64,000 nt of DNA from an uncultured Alphaproteobacteria bacterium (GCA_900079695.1 LT599022.1:2548001-2612000); one strand, 5' to 3'; positions 8,913 to 19,964 are shown, counted from the first letter of the stretch. The notes: a model not told the origin generated them from the letters alone. A program made the numbers and translations.

Positions 8913-9890
8913 TCAGTGGTGGGGAAGAACGCGGTCGGGCGGCCGATGGCCGTCGACGAAGGTCTTGATGTTGATCAGCACCTTCTGCCCCATTTCCTGA
9001 CGGGCCTCGTGAGTGGCGGCGCCGAGGTGGGGCATCAGCACGACGTTGTCGAGGGCGACGAAGCGCGGATCGACCGCCGGTTCGTTCTCGAACACGTCGA
9101 GCGCCGCGCCGGCGATCCGGCGGCTCGCGAGCATCTCCAGCAGCGCGTCCTCGTCCACCACGTAGCCGCGCGCGGTGTTGACGAGATACGACGTCGGGCG
9201 CATCAGTTCGAGGCGGCGGCGATTGAGGAGGTGGCGGGTCTGCGGCGTGCCGGGGCAATGGATCGAGATCACGTCCATGCGTGGCAGCATCTGGTCCAGG
9301 TCGTCCCAGTAGGTCGCCTCCAGCATGTCCTCCACCGAGGGATGGAGGCGGCGGCGATTGTGGTAGTGGATCGACATGCCGAAGCCGCGGGCGCGCTCCG
9401 CCACCGCCTGACCGATCCGCCCCATGCCGATGATGCCGAGGCGCTTGCCGGAAACGCGGCTGCCGAGCATCGTCGTCGGCCCCCAGCCCACCCACTTGCC
9501 CGCACGCACCAGCCGGTCGCCCTCGATCAGGCGGCGCGGCACCGCGAGCAGCAGCGCCATCGTCATCTCGGCGGTGTCCTCGGTGAGGACGTCGGGGGTG
9601 TTGGTGACGGTAATGCCGCGGCTCTGGGCGTAGGCGACGTCGACGTGATCGGTACCGGAACCGAAGTTGGCGATCAGCTTGAAGTCGGGCCCGGCGGCAT
9701 CCAGCACCGCGCGGTCGAGCACGTCGGTAACGGTGGGGACCAGAACGTTGGCGCGCGCCACCGCGGCCTTGAGCTCGTCGGCGTTCATGCGGTGATCGTC
9801 GGCATTGAGCCGGACGTCGAAAAGCTCCTTCATCCGGGTTTCCGTGGCTTCCGGCAGACGACGGGTGACGATGACGATCGGCTTTTTCAT
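8913..9890 (-). CDS. D-2-hydroxyacid dehydrogenase (glyoxylate/hydroxypyruvate reductase type)
   Basis: 325 residues. It is an NAD(P)H-dependent D-isomer-specific dehydrogenase with the dinucleotide motif GMGRIG (155-160) and the catalytic set R241 (NTARG), E270 (ENEP) and H288 (PHLGAAT). After the glycine motif there are basic residues (HNRRR, 178-181), which suggests NADPH. GyaR, GhrB and D-glycerate dehydrogenase all fit, so no symbol is given. It heads the strand leading into pabB and pabC. The folate link is only positional. Confidence 0.9.
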   Translation of the reverse strand: MKKPIVIVTRRLPEATETRMKELFDVRLNADDHRMNADELKAAVARANVLVPTVTDVLDRAVLDAAGPDFKLIANFGSGTDHVDVAYAQSRGITVTNTPDVLTEDTAEMTMALLLAVPRRLIEGDRLVRAGKWVGWGPTTMLGSRVSGKRLGIIGMGRIGQAVAERARGFGMSIHYHNRRRLHPSVEDMLEATYWDDLDQMLPRMDVISIHCPGTPQTRHLLNRRRLELMRPTSYLVNTARGYVVDEDALLEMLASRRIAGAALDVFENEPAVDPRFVALDNVVLMPHLGAATHEARQEMGQKVLINIKTFVDGHRPPDRVLPHH

Positions 9891-10028
9891 GCTTTATCCC
9901 CTCCGGACGCCGCGCGTGTCCGCGCCCGGGCAGGATTACCAAGGCGCGTGGCGGTTGTCCAGGGTTGAGCCCGCGTACCCGATGACGCTATGGTGACGGC
10001 CGTGCCGTTCAAGGAGCCGCCGCCGCCC

Positions 10029-10538
10029 ATGAAACCTCTGCTGCCGATCGCCCGCGCCCTTACCCTCGCCGTGTTCGCGGCGTCGGCCGCGCCCGCGCAG
10101 GCCGCCGATCCGGGCGAAAGCGGGCAGCGCCTGCCGCGTTTCGTCAGCCTGCGCGCCACCCAGGTCAACCTCCGGTCCGGCCCCGGCGTGCGGTATCCGA
10201 TCGAATGGGTGTACCTCCAGCGCGACCTGCCGGTGGAGGTGATCCAGGAATTCGACCACTGGCGCAAGATCCGCGATTGGGAGGGCACCGAAGGCTGGGT
10301 GCACCGCAGCATGCTCTCGGGCAACCGCGCGATCCGCATCGTCGGCACCGCCGCGCCGCTGCGCGCGCAGCCGCAGGCGGAAAGCCCGGTGGTGGCCCAA
10401 CTCGAGGGCGGCGTGGTCGGGCGGCTGGTCGCCTGCCCCGAAAACTCGACCTTCTGCCGCGTCGAGGCGGGCGGATATTCGGGCTGGCTGCCGCGCGCGG
10501 CGTTCTGGGGCGCGTATCGCGGCGAAACGGTGAAGTAG
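10029..10538 (+). CDS. Exported protein with bacterial SH3 domains
   Basis: 169 residues. An N-terminal signal peptide (two positives, hydrophobic core, cleavage near AQAADP, about residue 27) is followed by an SH3b-type domain with 'VNLRSGPGVRYPI' and 'GWVHRSML'. A weaker second repeat follows (AAPLRAQPQAESPVVAQLEGG, then GGYSGWLPRAAFWG). Such proteins bind the cell wall or act in the periplasm; no enzyme motif is present. The ATG at 10029 is chosen over one 39 bases upstream because it starts the signal peptide. The downstream GNAT gene follows by 2 bases. Confidence 0.82.
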   Translation: MKPLLPIARALTLAVFAASAAPAQAADPGESGQRLPRFVSLRATQVNLRSGPGVRYPIEWVYLQRDLPVEVIQEFDHWRKIRDWEGTEGWVHRSMLSGNRAIRIVGTAAPLRAQPQAESPVVAQLEGGVVGRLVACPENSTFCRVEAGGYSGWLPRAAFWGAYRGETVK

Positions 10539-10540
10539 AG

Positions 10541-11023
10541 ATGCCCGCCGCCCCGCGAATCGCCGAGATCGCCCCCGCCGACGCGCCGCGGGATCTGCTG
10601 CTGCTGGCGGACCCTTCGCCCGCCAAGCTCGAGTCCTACCTGCCCGGCGCGCGGTGCTTCGCCGCCGATACCGGCGCGGCGCCGGTCGGCGCGTGCGCGA
10701 TCGTGCCCCTCGGCCCGGACGTTTTCGAACTGATGAGCATCGCGGTTTCGCCGGACGCACAGCGGCGCGGCATCGGCACCGCGCTGCTCCGGCACGCGAT
10801 CGCCGTCCTCGCGTCCGCCGGAGCGAAACGGCTGGAGGTGGGCACCGGGTCGTTCGGCTATCAGCTCGCGTTCTATCAGCGTCAGGGATTCCGGGTCGAG
10901 CGCGTCGACCGGGATTTCTTCGTGCGGACCTATCCGGAGCCTATCGTCGAAGACGGCATCCGGCTGCGCGACATGCTGCGGCTCGCGCTCGAACTTCCGT
11001 CCGAGCCCGTCCGCAATCCGTAA
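10541..11023 (+). CDS. GNAT-family N-acetyltransferase
   Basis: 160 residues. The acetyl-CoA motif is clear: 'ELMSIAVSPDAQRRGIGTALLRHAI', where the Q/RxxGxG/A signature (QRRGIG) binds the pyrophosphate, and a later YQLAFYQRQGFRVERV segment closes the fold. The substrate is unknown. Two bases separate it from the SH3 gene, so the two are probably co-transcribed. It converges on irr with 16 bases between stops. Confidence 0.82.
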   Translation: MPAAPRIAEIAPADAPRDLLLLADPSPAKLESYLPGARCFAADTGAAPVGACAIVPLGPDVFELMSIAVSPDAQRRGIGTALLRHAIAVLASAGAKRLEVGTGSFGYQLAFYQRQGFRVERVDRDFFVRTYPEPIVEDGIRLRDMLRLALELPSEPVRNP

Positions 11024-11039
11024 AACCGGCGTGGCCGCC

Positions 11040-11456
11040 TCAGTCGCCGACGCGCACGACGATGTCGATGCGCCGGATCGTCTTGCCCTCGGGAATCGCG
11101 GGCGAACCCACCACCTGAAGATTATGGGCCGGAATGTCGGTGAGGGTTCCGGTATCTTCGTCGTAGCAGTGGTGGTGCGAGGCGACGTTGGTGTCGAAGT
11201 ACGAGCACCCGGCGTCCACGGTGATTTCCTTCAACAACCCCGCCTCGGTGAACTGGTGGAGCGTGTTGTAGACCGTGGCGAGGGAAACGCGCGCGCCCTC
11301 CGCGGCGGCCTCCTTGTGCAAGGCCTCGGCGGTGACGTGGCGATCGGGCTTCTCGAACAGCAACTTGGCGAGCGCGAGGCGCTGGCGCGTCGGCCGCAAG
11401 TTGACGGACCGCAACTGTTCGAGAACGTGTGAAAACGGTCGCGTGCGGTTCAGCAT
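11040..11456 (-). CDS. irr: Irr-type iron response regulator (Fur family)
   Basis: 138 residues. A winged helix (about 10-85) has the Fur-family RPTRQRLALAKLL and 'SLATVYNTLHQF' helices. The diagnostic His triplet of Irr proteins (HHH, 94-96) sits in 'VASHHHCYDEDTG'. The N-terminal haem-regulatory GCPWH motif known from Bradyrhizobium is absent, as in many other alphaproteobacteria. In alphaproteobacteria Irr represses iron uptake and haem synthesis genes according to haem status. The ATG at 11456 (MLNRTRPF) is preferred; the frame stays open upstream but reads as intergenic DNA. A second Fur-type regulator lies at 32.8 kb. Confidence 0.88.
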   Translation of the reverse strand: MLNRTRPFSHVLEQLRSVNLRPTRQRLALAKLLFEKPDRHVTAEALHKEAAAEGARVSLATVYNTLHQFTEAGLLKEITVDAGCSYFDTNVASHHHCYDEDTGTLTDIPAHNLQVVGSPAIPEGKTIRRIDIVVRVGD

Positions 11457-11552
11457 GTGTTTCGTCCCGGCTCCTGGCCGGCCCCCCGGTACGGCGGACT
11501 TTTGTCCTGCTCTCTGTATTAATTCAAATCCGGGGGCAAAACGCAACGAAAG

Positions 11553-11583
11553 AAGCCGACAAAACCCTCGGTTTCGTCGGCTT
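11553..11583. terminator. Strong bidirectional-type hairpin between the NMO-like gene and irr
   Basis: 14-bp arms (AAGCCGACAAAACC/GGTTTCGTCGGCTT, with one G-U when read on the minus strand) enclose a CTC loop. On the minus strand it lies about 30 bases past the NMO-like stop and is followed by CTTTCGTT. On the plus strand it is followed by TTT. It should end the minus-strand transcript before irr. Confidence 0.75.
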
Positions 11584-11613
11584 TTTGCCAAATTCCGGCA
11601 GTTCGACGGAAAA

Positions 11614-13020
11614 TCAGCCGCCTTTAAGAATTCGTTCGATCAGTTCCTTCACCGTCGGCACGAACCCGTTCTTGTAGAACGGATCGGTCTTGAAGCGATG
11701 CACGTTGTGCCCGGCGAACATCAGCTCGTTTTCCACATCGTCGGTGTGAGCGATGTTCTGCAAGGTCTTCTGGATGCAGAACGAACGCGGGTCGGCGCGT
11801 CGCCCGGTGGTGCCCGCCTGGTTCTGCGCCCAGTTGGAGAAGTTGCAGGCCGAGAGGCACCCCATGCAGTCGACCTGATCCTTGAGGATCCGCTTCGCCG
11901 ACTCGGGAGTGACGAACACCACGGTCTCGTCGGGGGTCTTGATCGCTTCGGTGAAGCCCGCCGCCACCCATGCCTCGACCTTCGGCTTGTCTTCCGGCGC
12001 CACGAACACGGTGCGGCCGCGCTTGCCGTAGGCGACCTCGGCCGAGAGCGTCTCGGTGGCTTCGGCGGCGAACGCCACCTGCCGCTCCGAACGGCCGACG
12101 AGATCGTCGAGGAAGGCGTTCTTGACCGCCGAGGAATAGAACCCGGTGGGGCTGAAGCGATGCAGCAGCACGTCGCCGGGATCGAGCGTCATCAGGCGCT
12201 TCTTCCACGCCTCCGGAATCGGGCTCTCCTTGGTCAGCAGCGGCCGGGTGCCGAACTGGAAGGCGAGCGGCCCGATCTCGGGGTGACCGATCCAGTCTTC
12301 CCAGTCCGCCAGCGACCACACTCCGCCCGCCATCACCACCGGGGTGTCGACGAGACCCGAGGCCGTCATCTCGCGGCGCAGATCGACGACGCGCGGAAAA
12401 GGCGGCTGCGGCGCGCGCGGATCCTCGACGTTGGACAGGCCGTTGTGCCCGCCCGCCAGCCACGGATCCTCGTAGACGACGCCGCCCAGCCACTCCTTGC
12501 TCTTGTGGTAGGCGCGCTTCCACAACGCGCGGAAGGCGCGCGCCGAGGAGACGATCGGATAATAGTAGACGCCGTACTTGGCGGCGATCTCGGCGAGCCG
12601 ATAGGGCATGCCGGCACCGCAGGTGACGCCGTGGATCAGCCCCTTGGCCTGTTCCAGCACGCCTTCGAGAATGCGCTCGCAGCCGCCCATCTCCCACAGC
12701 ACGTTCATGTGCACGCGGCCTTCGCCGCCGGAGACGTCGTGGGCGATGCGCGCCTGAGCGACGCCGCCGCGGATCGCGAACGCGATCAGCTCCTCGTGGC
12801 GCTCGCCGCGGGTCTTGCCGGTGTAGACCACCGGCACGAACCGGCCGGTTTCGTCGTAGAAGTCGGCGTTGACGCCGGAAAACGTGCCGACGCCGCCTGC
12901 GGCGGCCCACGCGCCCGCAGAAAGTCCGGAGGACGCGGCGATGCCCTTGCCGCCTTCCACCAGCGGCAGCACGTCCTTGCCCGACATCCAAAGCTTCTGG
13001 AGGGTTTTCACGCCATCCAT
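11614..13020 (-). CDS. Nitronate monooxygenase-like FMN protein with a CX2CX3CX22C tail
   Basis: 468 residues, longer than classic nitronate monooxygenases (about 320-380). The TIM-barrel part resembles the NMO/2-nitropropane dioxygenase family: 'GGKGIAASSGLSAGAWAAAG' at the start, 'GVTCGAGMPYRLAE' in the middle and 'VMAGGVWSLADWEDW' for FMN phosphate binding. The C-terminal CMGCLSAC (385-392) plus C415 gives CX2CX3CX22C. It resembles the 4Fe-4S site of old-yellow-enzyme relatives such as 2,4-dienoyl-CoA reductase (CIGCNQAC type). The substrate is unknown. The start is uncertain: the ATG at 13020 is preceded in frame by GTG-GAG. Confidence 0.75.
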   Translation of the reverse strand: MDGVKTLQKLWMSGKDVLPLVEGGKGIAASSGLSAGAWAAAGGVGTFSGVNADFYDETGRFVPVVYTGKTRGERHEELIAFAIRGGVAQARIAHDVSGGEGRVHMNVLWEMGGCERILEGVLEQAKGLIHGVTCGAGMPYRLAEIAAKYGVYYYPIVSSARAFRALWKRAYHKSKEWLGGVVYEDPWLAGGHNGLSNVEDPRAPQPPFPRVVDLRREMTASGLVDTPVVMAGGVWSLADWEDWIGHPEIGPLAFQFGTRPLLTKESPIPEAWKKRLMTLDPGDVLLHRFSPTGFYSSAVKNAFLDDLVGRSERQVAFAAEATETLSAEVAYGKRGRTVFVAPEDKPKVEAWVAAGFTEAIKTPDETVVFVTPESAKRILKDQVDCMGCLSACNFSNWAQNQAGTTGRRADPRSFCIQKTLQNIAHTDDVENELMFAGHNVHRFKTDPFYKNGFVPTVKELIERILKGG

Positions 13021-13171
13021 CTCCACGCAATGCGGCGGCACCGCCGCCGTGTTGTCCCGTCGCGCGCGGGCTCCGCGCGCGTCCCCCTCTTGACCGGAGC
13101 CCCATCCCCCTGGGGCGGGCCGCCCCCGGGCGACCGATCGCGAAAGGCGAAATCCGGGGCCGTTCCCCAAT

Positions 13172-13204
13172 GCCGCCGCCCCCTCGCGCGGAGGGGGCGG
13201 CGGC
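13172..13204. terminator. Perfect 14-bp hairpin just after pnp
   Basis: Arms GCCGCCGCCCCCTC/GAGGGGGCGGCGGC enclose a GCGCG loop, starting 8 bases past the pnp stop on the minus strand. There is no T-run, so it may act as a Rho-assisted end or as a 3' stabiliser against exonucleases. Confidence 0.65.
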
Positions 13205-13212
13205 GATCGTGT

Positions 13213-15345
<2,133 letters not shown>

Positions 15346-15449
15346 GCATCTATCCTTTGGGTTCGTGTCCCGCGCCCGCGGCGCCATCGGGGCGCGTCGG
15401 CGGGCGGATACGGGCGGGACCAGACGGTGGCCGGCGACCCGAGGGTTCA

Positions 15450-15500
15450 GTTCTGTACGCAGAATTCCCGCCTGCGCGTCGGGAATTATGACTACAGAAC
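15450..15500 (-). promoter_or_regulatory. Long leader hairpin upstream of pnp, possible RNase III site
   Basis: An outer stem GTTCTGTA/TACAGAAC (15450-15457 with 15493-15500), a symmetric 5x5 interior loop in which two central bases can pair, and an inner stem AATTCCCG/CGGGAATT (15463-15470 with 15480-15487) around a 9-base loop. It lies 105 bases before the pnp start. In E. coli a similar leader stem is cut by RNase III and lets PNPase repress its own mRNA; the same role here is inferred. Confidence 0.6.
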
Positions 15501-15530
15501 CTCGCCCCGGAACCCGGCCGGGAAACGGCG

Positions 15531-15563
15531 AACCGGCGGGACGCGCCAGGCGTCTCGCCGGTT
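15531..15563 (-). terminator. Hairpin directly after rpsO
   Basis: Arms AACCGGCG/CGCCGGTT with an inner GACGC/GCGTC stem, one mismatch between them and a 5-base loop, beginning 11 bases past the rpsO stop. Reading on the minus strand it is followed by CGCCGTTT, a weak T-tail. It is a partial terminator or processing hairpin between rpsO and pnp. Confidence 0.6.
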
Positions 15564-15573
15564 TCGCTTCGGC

Positions 15574-15843
15574 TTAGCGGCGCAGGCCGAGCCGCTGGAT
15601 CAGGCTGTCGTAGCGCTTCACGTCCTTGGCCTTCACGTAGTCGAGAAGGCGACGGCGCTGACCGACCATGATCAGAAGGCCGCGGCGGGAGTGGAAGTCC
15701 TTCTTGTGTTCCTTGAGGTGCTCGGTGAGGTTCTTGATCCGCTCCGAGAGCACCGCCACCTGGACTTCCGGCGAGCCGGTATCGCCTTCGGCGGTGGCAT
15801 ATTCCTTAATCAGTTCCTGCTTGCGTTCCTGCGTAATCGACAC
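15574..15843 (-). CDS. rpsO: 30S ribosomal protein S15
   Basis: 89 residues, exactly the family length, starting [12 protein letters not shown] and ending QRLGLRR, with the conserved '[20 protein letters not shown]' and '[20 protein letters not shown]' 16S rRNA binding segments. The start codon is GTG at 15843, with a GGAG site 7 bases upstream. Both lie inside the end of truB, so the genes overlap by 38 bases. S15 binds the central domain of 16S rRNA and often represses its own mRNA. Confidence 0.95.
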   Translation of the reverse strand: MSITQERKQELIKEYATAEGDTGSPEVQVAVLSERIKNLTEHLKEHKKDFHSRRGLLIMVGQRRRLLDYVKAKDVKRYDSLIQRLGLRR

Positions 15844-16786
15844 CGGAATCTCCGTTTTCAGATGAATGAATGACGCGCACGGGCTTCAGCCTTCCGGCCT
15901 CCGCCCGGGCGATCGCAACCACCCGGTCGCCCAGCATCGCCCGGATCGCGGGCGCGCTCGCGGCCTCGGGGCAGGGGCATCGCTTCAGGATCGGCAGCAA
16001 TGCCAGAGCCTGCCCGTGGGCAAGGTGGCGGGCCTCGTCTTCGCTGACGGCCAGCGCCGGGATGTCGTCCAGCGCGGTCGCTACGGAGCGCAAAAGGCCC
16101 AAGGACGGCGCACTATGCCCGAGGGACAAGAGTTTATCCAGAGAAATCGCGTCGGCCTCGGCAAACGGTCCGCACCGGGTGCGGCGCAGCGCCGAGACGT
16201 GCCCGACGGTGCCGAGGGCGAGCGCGAGATCACGCGCCAGGGATCGGATATAGGTGCCCTTGCCGCATTCGGCCACGAACTCGGCGGTGTCGGCGTCGGG
16301 CATTCCGACCAGGGTGAGGCTGCGAACCTCCACCTCTCTCGGTTGAAGATCGGGGGCGAGACCTTCGCGCGCAAGGTCGTAGGCGCGCTCGCCCGCCACC
16401 TTGATCGCCGAATAGCGCGGCGGCACCTGCCGCAGCACGCCGTGGAACTCGGGCAGCGCCGCCGCGATCTCGTCGGCGGTCGGCCGCACCTCGGAGGTCG
16501 CGCAGACCGCGCCCTCACCGTCGTCGGTCTCGGTGGCGACGCCCCAGCGCACGCTGAAGCGGTACGCCTTCTGCCCGTCCATCACGAAGCTCACGGTCTT
16601 GGTCGCCTCGCCGAAGGCGATCGGCAGAATTCCCGAGGCGAGCGGGTCGAGGGTGCCGCCGTGCCCCGCCTTCTGCGCGTCGAACGCGTGGCGGCACCGC
16701 GCCAGCGCCGCGGTCGAGGTGATCCCCACCGGCTTGTCGAGCACCAGCCAGCCGTCGATCGGCCGACCCTTCTTCCTACGCGCCAT
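15806..16786 (-). CDS. truB: tRNA pseudouridine-55 synthase
   Basis: 326 residues. The catalytic Asp is D47 in [12 protein letters not shown]. '[18 protein letters not shown]' and '[15 protein letters not shown]' match the TruB substrate-binding segments, and a C-terminal PUA-like part follows. It makes pseudouridine 55 in the T-loop of tRNAs. The start overlaps the rbfA stop by 11 bases and the end overlaps rpsO by 38 bases. The last about 15 residues (after VIHSSENG) have no family counterpart that I recognise and are encoded by the bases that double as the rpsO start. Confidence 0.95.
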   Translation of the reverse strand: MARRKKGRPIDGWLVLDKPVGITSTAALARCRHAFDAQKAGHGGTLDPLASGILPIAFGEATKTVSFVMDGQKAYRFSVRWGVATETDDGEGAVCATSEVRPTADEIAAALPEFHGVLRQVPPRYSAIKVAGERAYDLAREGLAPDLQPREVEVRSLTLVGMPDADTAEFVAECGKGTYIRSLARDLALALGTVGHVSALRRTRCGPFAEADAISLDKLLSLGHSAPSLGLLRSVATALDDIPALAVSEDEARHLAHGQALALLPILKRCPCPEAASAPAIRAMLGDRVVAIARAEAGRLKPVRVIHSSENGDSGVDYAGTQAGTD

Positions 16787-17192
16787 GCCCGTCCCCGTCG
16801 TCGTCGGGCGCTTCGTCCTTCCTCAGGTCGCGCGCCACCTCGGGCCGCCGCAGCACCGCGTCGATGTGCGAGGCCTCGTCGAAGCTCGGATCGGCGATGA
16901 ACTTCAGGGTCGGCGAATAGCGCAGCTTCAGGCTCCGCGCCACCGCCTTGTTGAGCGCCCAGACGTTGCGGCCCAGAGCCTCCAGAACCTCGTCGAGCCG
17001 CACCCCGCCGAGCGACATCACGAACGCCGTCGCATGCCGCAGGTCGGGGCTCACCCGCACCTCGGAAATCGTCACCGGCACGGTGTCGAGCACGCGGTCG
17101 TGCAGATCGCCGCGCTCCAGCGCGCGCGCCACCACGTGGCGAATCTCCTCGCCGACGCGAAGCTGGCGCTGCGAAGGTCCTTGAGTGGTCAT
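16776..17192 (-). CDS. rbfA: Ribosome-binding factor A
   Basis: 138 residues. This small KH-type protein helps mature the 5' end of 16S rRNA and aids cold adaptation. The family opening QRQLRVGEEIRHVVARALERG, the 'TISEVRVSPDLRHATAFV' core and 'LKLRYSPTLKFIADPSFDEA' are all present, with an acidic tail. A CGGAGG site lies 9 bases before the ATG. It is separated from infB by 216 bases of palindromic repeats, unlike its tight overlap with truB. Confidence 0.95.
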   Translation of the reverse strand: MTTQGPSQRQLRVGEEIRHVVARALERGDLHDRVLDTVPVTISEVRVSPDLRHATAFVMSLGGVRLDEVLEALGRNVWALNKAVARSLKLRYSPTLKFIADPSFDEASHIDAVLRRPEVARDLRKDEAPDDDGDGHGA

Positions 17193-17218
17193 GGAATTGG
17201 CCTCCGAACATCAAGGTC

Positions 17219-17398
17219 GCGGGCTCCGCCCGCACCCGCCGGGGCCGAAGGCCCCGAACCCCTTTCCGTTTTCCGCCGCGAAGCGGCAATCGGTCGTCGC
17301 GTCGCGCGAAGAGTCTATCGCGTTACGCGCAAAAACCAAACACAAGGGGATTCCAGGGGCCCTCGGCCCCTGGCGGGGTCCCGGGGCGGCGCCCCGGG
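17219..17398. repeat. Composite palindromic intergenic element C (infB-rbfA gap)
   Basis: Four palindromes are packed here: 17219-17233 (GCGGGC/GCCCGC), 17241-17255 (GGGGCC/GGCCCC), type 2 at 17353-17373 (CCAGGGGCC/GGCCCCTGG around CTC) and type 3 at 17380-17398 (CCCGGGGC/GCCCCGGG). A CGCGAAG-type spacer links them, as in the other composites. The 216-base gap carries no other feature that I can see. Confidence 0.7.
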
Positions 17399-17408
17399 AG
17401 CCGACAGG

Positions 17409-19964
17409 TCACAAGGAAACGGCGACTTCCTCGATTTCGTAGCATTCGATCACGTCGCCGACCTGAAGGTCGTTGTAGTTCTCGAACGACATGCCGCACT
17501 CGTAGCCTTCGCGGACTTCCTTGGCATCGTCCTTGAAGCGCTTGAGCTGGCCGAGAGCGCCTTCGTGGATCACCACGTTGTCGCGCAGCAGGCGAACCTT
17601 CGCGCCGCGGCGGACCACGCCTTCGGTGACCATGCAGCCCGCCACCTTGCCGACCTTGGTGATGCTGAACACCTGGCGAATTTCGGCGTAGCCGATGAAG
17701 TTCTCCTTGAGCTCCGGCGCGAGCATGCCGGAGAGGGCGCGCTTCATGTCTTCCGCGACGTCGTAGATGATCGAGTAGTAGCGGATCTCGGCGTTGTCGC
17801 GGCGCGCAAGGTCGCGGGCCTGGGCGTTGGCGCGGACGTTGAAGCCGATGGTGAGCGCGTGCGAGGCCTTCGCCAGCGTCACGTCGGATTCGTTGATCGC
17901 GCCCACCGCGGCATGCAGCACGCGGACGCGCACGTCGTCGTTGCCGATCTTCTCCAGGGTGCCGATCAGGGCTTCGACCGAGCCCTGCACATCGGCCTTG
18001 ACGACCACCGGGAACTCCTTGACCTCGCCCGCCTGGATGCGCGCGAACATCTCTTCCATCGAGGAGCGCGCGGTCTTGACCTGGCTCGCCTCGCGCTCCT
18101 TGCGCTGGCGGTAGTCGGCGACCTCGCGGGCCTTCTGTTCGTTGTTGGTGACGATGAAGTCGTCGCCCGCGCCCGGCGTGCCCTGGAAGCCCACCACCTC
18201 GACCGGAACGCCGGGAGTGGCGGCCTCGATCTTCTGGCCGCGATGATCGGTCATCGCGCGCACGCGGCCCCATTCCTTGCCGGCGACGAAGATATCGCCG
18301 ACGTGCAGGGTGCCGCGCTGGACGAGCACGGTGGCGACCGAGCCACGGCCGGTTTCCATGCGCGCCTCGACCACCACGCCCTCCGCCTCGCGGTTCGGGT
18401 TGGCCTTGAGGTCGAGAATTTCGGCCTGCATCAGGATCGCTTCCTCGAGCTGGCCGAGGTTGAGCTTCTTCTTCGCCGAGACTTCGACCGTCTGGACGTC
18501 GCCGCCGAGGGATTCGACCACCACCTCGTGCTGGAGCAGGTCGGTGCGGACGCGATCCGGGTTGGCGCCCGGCTTGTCGATCTTGTTGATGGCGACGATG
18601 ATCGGCACCTGGGCGGCGCGGGCGTGGCGGATCGCCTCGACCGTCTGCGGCATGATGCCGTCGTCGGCGGCCACCACCAGAACGACGATGTCGGTCACCT
18701 GCGCGCCGCGGGCGCGCATCGCGGTGAAGGCCTCGTGGCCGGGGGTGTCGATGAAGGTGATCCGGTTGCCGCTCGCGCTTTCGACCTGATACGCGCCGAT
18801 GTGCTGGGTGATGCCGCCGGCCTCGCCCGCGGCGACGTCGGTCGAGCGCAGGGCGTCGAGCAGCGAGGTCTTGCCGTGGTCGACGTGACCCATCACCGTC
18901 ACCACCGGCGGACGCGGCAGCAGCAGCGCCTCGGCGTCGGCCGCGCCGCGCAGGCCTTCCTCGACGTCCGACTCGGCAACGCGCTTGGCCACGTGGCCGA
19001 ACTCCTCGACCACCAGCTGCGCGGTGTCGGCGTCGATCACCTGGTTGATGTTGACCATCATGCCGAGTTTCATCAGCGTCTTGATGACGTTGGCGCCGCG
19101 TTCGGCCATGCGGTTGGCGAGATCCTGCACCGAGATCGTCTCGGGGATCACCACCTCGCGCACCACCTTTTCCTGGTTCTTCGCCATCGAGAGCTGCTTG
19201 AGGCGCTCCTTCTCGCGGGCACGGCGCACCGCCGACAGGCTGCGTCCGCGCTCCTCGCGGTCCTCGTCGGACAACGCCGCGGTGATGGTGAGCTTGCCGG
19301 AACGGCGGCGCGGCTCGGTCTTCTTCGGCACCGCCACCTTGGGCGCGGCGGGCGCGCCGGGGCGCGCGGTGACCTTGCGGCGGGCGCGCTCCTCGTCCTC
19401 TTCCTCGCCCTTGGCGGGAGCCTCGCCCTCGCGCTTCGGCTTGCGCACCTCGGCGGGGCGGCCCTCGGCGTCGGTCTTGGCCGGGGGCGGCGGCTCCGCC
19501 GGAGCGGCGGGCGCGGCGGCGGCGGCCTGCTTCGCCGCCTCTTCCTCGGCGGCCTGCTTCGCGGCCTCGGCGGCGGCCTGCTTCGCGGCCTCTTCCTCGG
19601 CGGCCTGCTTCGCGGCCTCCTCCTCGGCGGCCTTCTTCGCGGCCTCCTCGGCGGCGCGGATCGCCTCCTCCTCGGCACGACGGCGCGCTTCCTCCTCGGC
19701 GCGGCGCGCTTCCTGCAGCACGCGCAGGCGCTGGGCCTTCTCCGAGTTGGTGAGGACGCCGTTGTCGAAGCCGTGATCGGACGCGGACGACCCGCCGGTG
19801 GCGATCGTCCGCTTGCGGCGAACCTCGACCTTCACCTCTTTCGAGCGGCCATGGGAAAAGCTCTGGCGAACACGGCCTTTTTCAACCGTCTTCTTCAACT
19901 CCAGAGTGCCCGTGCGCAGGGTCAAGGGAGCCTTCCGATCGTTATCCGTGGTATCGTCCGCCAT
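17409..19964 (-). CDS. infB: Translation initiation factor IF-2
   Basis: 851 residues. The N-terminal half is a charged, Ala/Glu/Lys/Gln-rich region (about 95-165) with repeats of AAEEEAAKQ, then IF2-N-type segments. The GTPase core has G1 'GHVDHGKTS', G2/G3 'DTPGHEAF' and G4 'NKID'. C-terminal domains end '[16 protein letters not shown]'. It brings initiator tRNA to the 30S subunit. The ATG at 19964 (MADDTTDN) is preferred over upstream extensions, which are repeat-poor shadow sequence. It follows the ylxR gene by 22 bases. Confidence 0.97.
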   Translation of the reverse strand: MADDTTDNDRKAPLTLRTGTLELKKTVEKGRVRQSFSHGRSKEVKVEVRRKRTIATGGSSASDHGFDNGVLTNSEKAQRLRVLQEARRAEEEARRRAEEEAIRAAEEAAKKAAEEEAAKQAAEEEAAKQAAAEAAKQAAEEEAAKQAAAAAPAAPAEPPPPAKTDAEGRPAEVRKPKREGEAPAKGEEEDEERARRKVTARPGAPAAPKVAVPKKTEPRRRSGKLTITAALSDEDREERGRSLSAVRRAREKERLKQLSMAKNQEKVVREVVIPETISVQDLANRMAERGANVIKTLMKLGMMVNINQVIDADTAQLVVEEFGHVAKRVAESDVEEGLRGAADAEALLLPRPPVVTVMGHVDHGKTSLLDALRSTDVAAGEAGGITQHIGAYQVESASGNRITFIDTPGHEAFTAMRARGAQVTDIVVLVVAADDGIMPQTVEAIRHARAAQVPIIVAINKIDKPGANPDRVRTDLLQHEVVVESLGGDVQTVEVSAKKKLNLGQLEEAILMQAEILDLKANPNREAEGVVVEARMETGRGSVATVLVQRGTLHVGDIFVAGKEWGRVRAMTDHRGQKIEAATPGVPVEVVGFQGTPGAGDDFIVTNNEQKAREVADYRQRKEREASQVKTARSSMEEMFARIQAGEVKEFPVVVKADVQGSVEALIGTLEKIGNDDVRVRVLHAAVGAINESDVTLAKASHALTIGFNVRANAQARDLARRDNAEIRYYSIIYDVAEDMKRALSGMLAPELKENFIGYAEIRQVFSITKVGKVAGCMVTEGVVRRGAKVRLLRDNVVIHEGALGQLKRFKDDAKEVREGYECGMSFENYNDLQVGDVIECYEIEEVAVSL

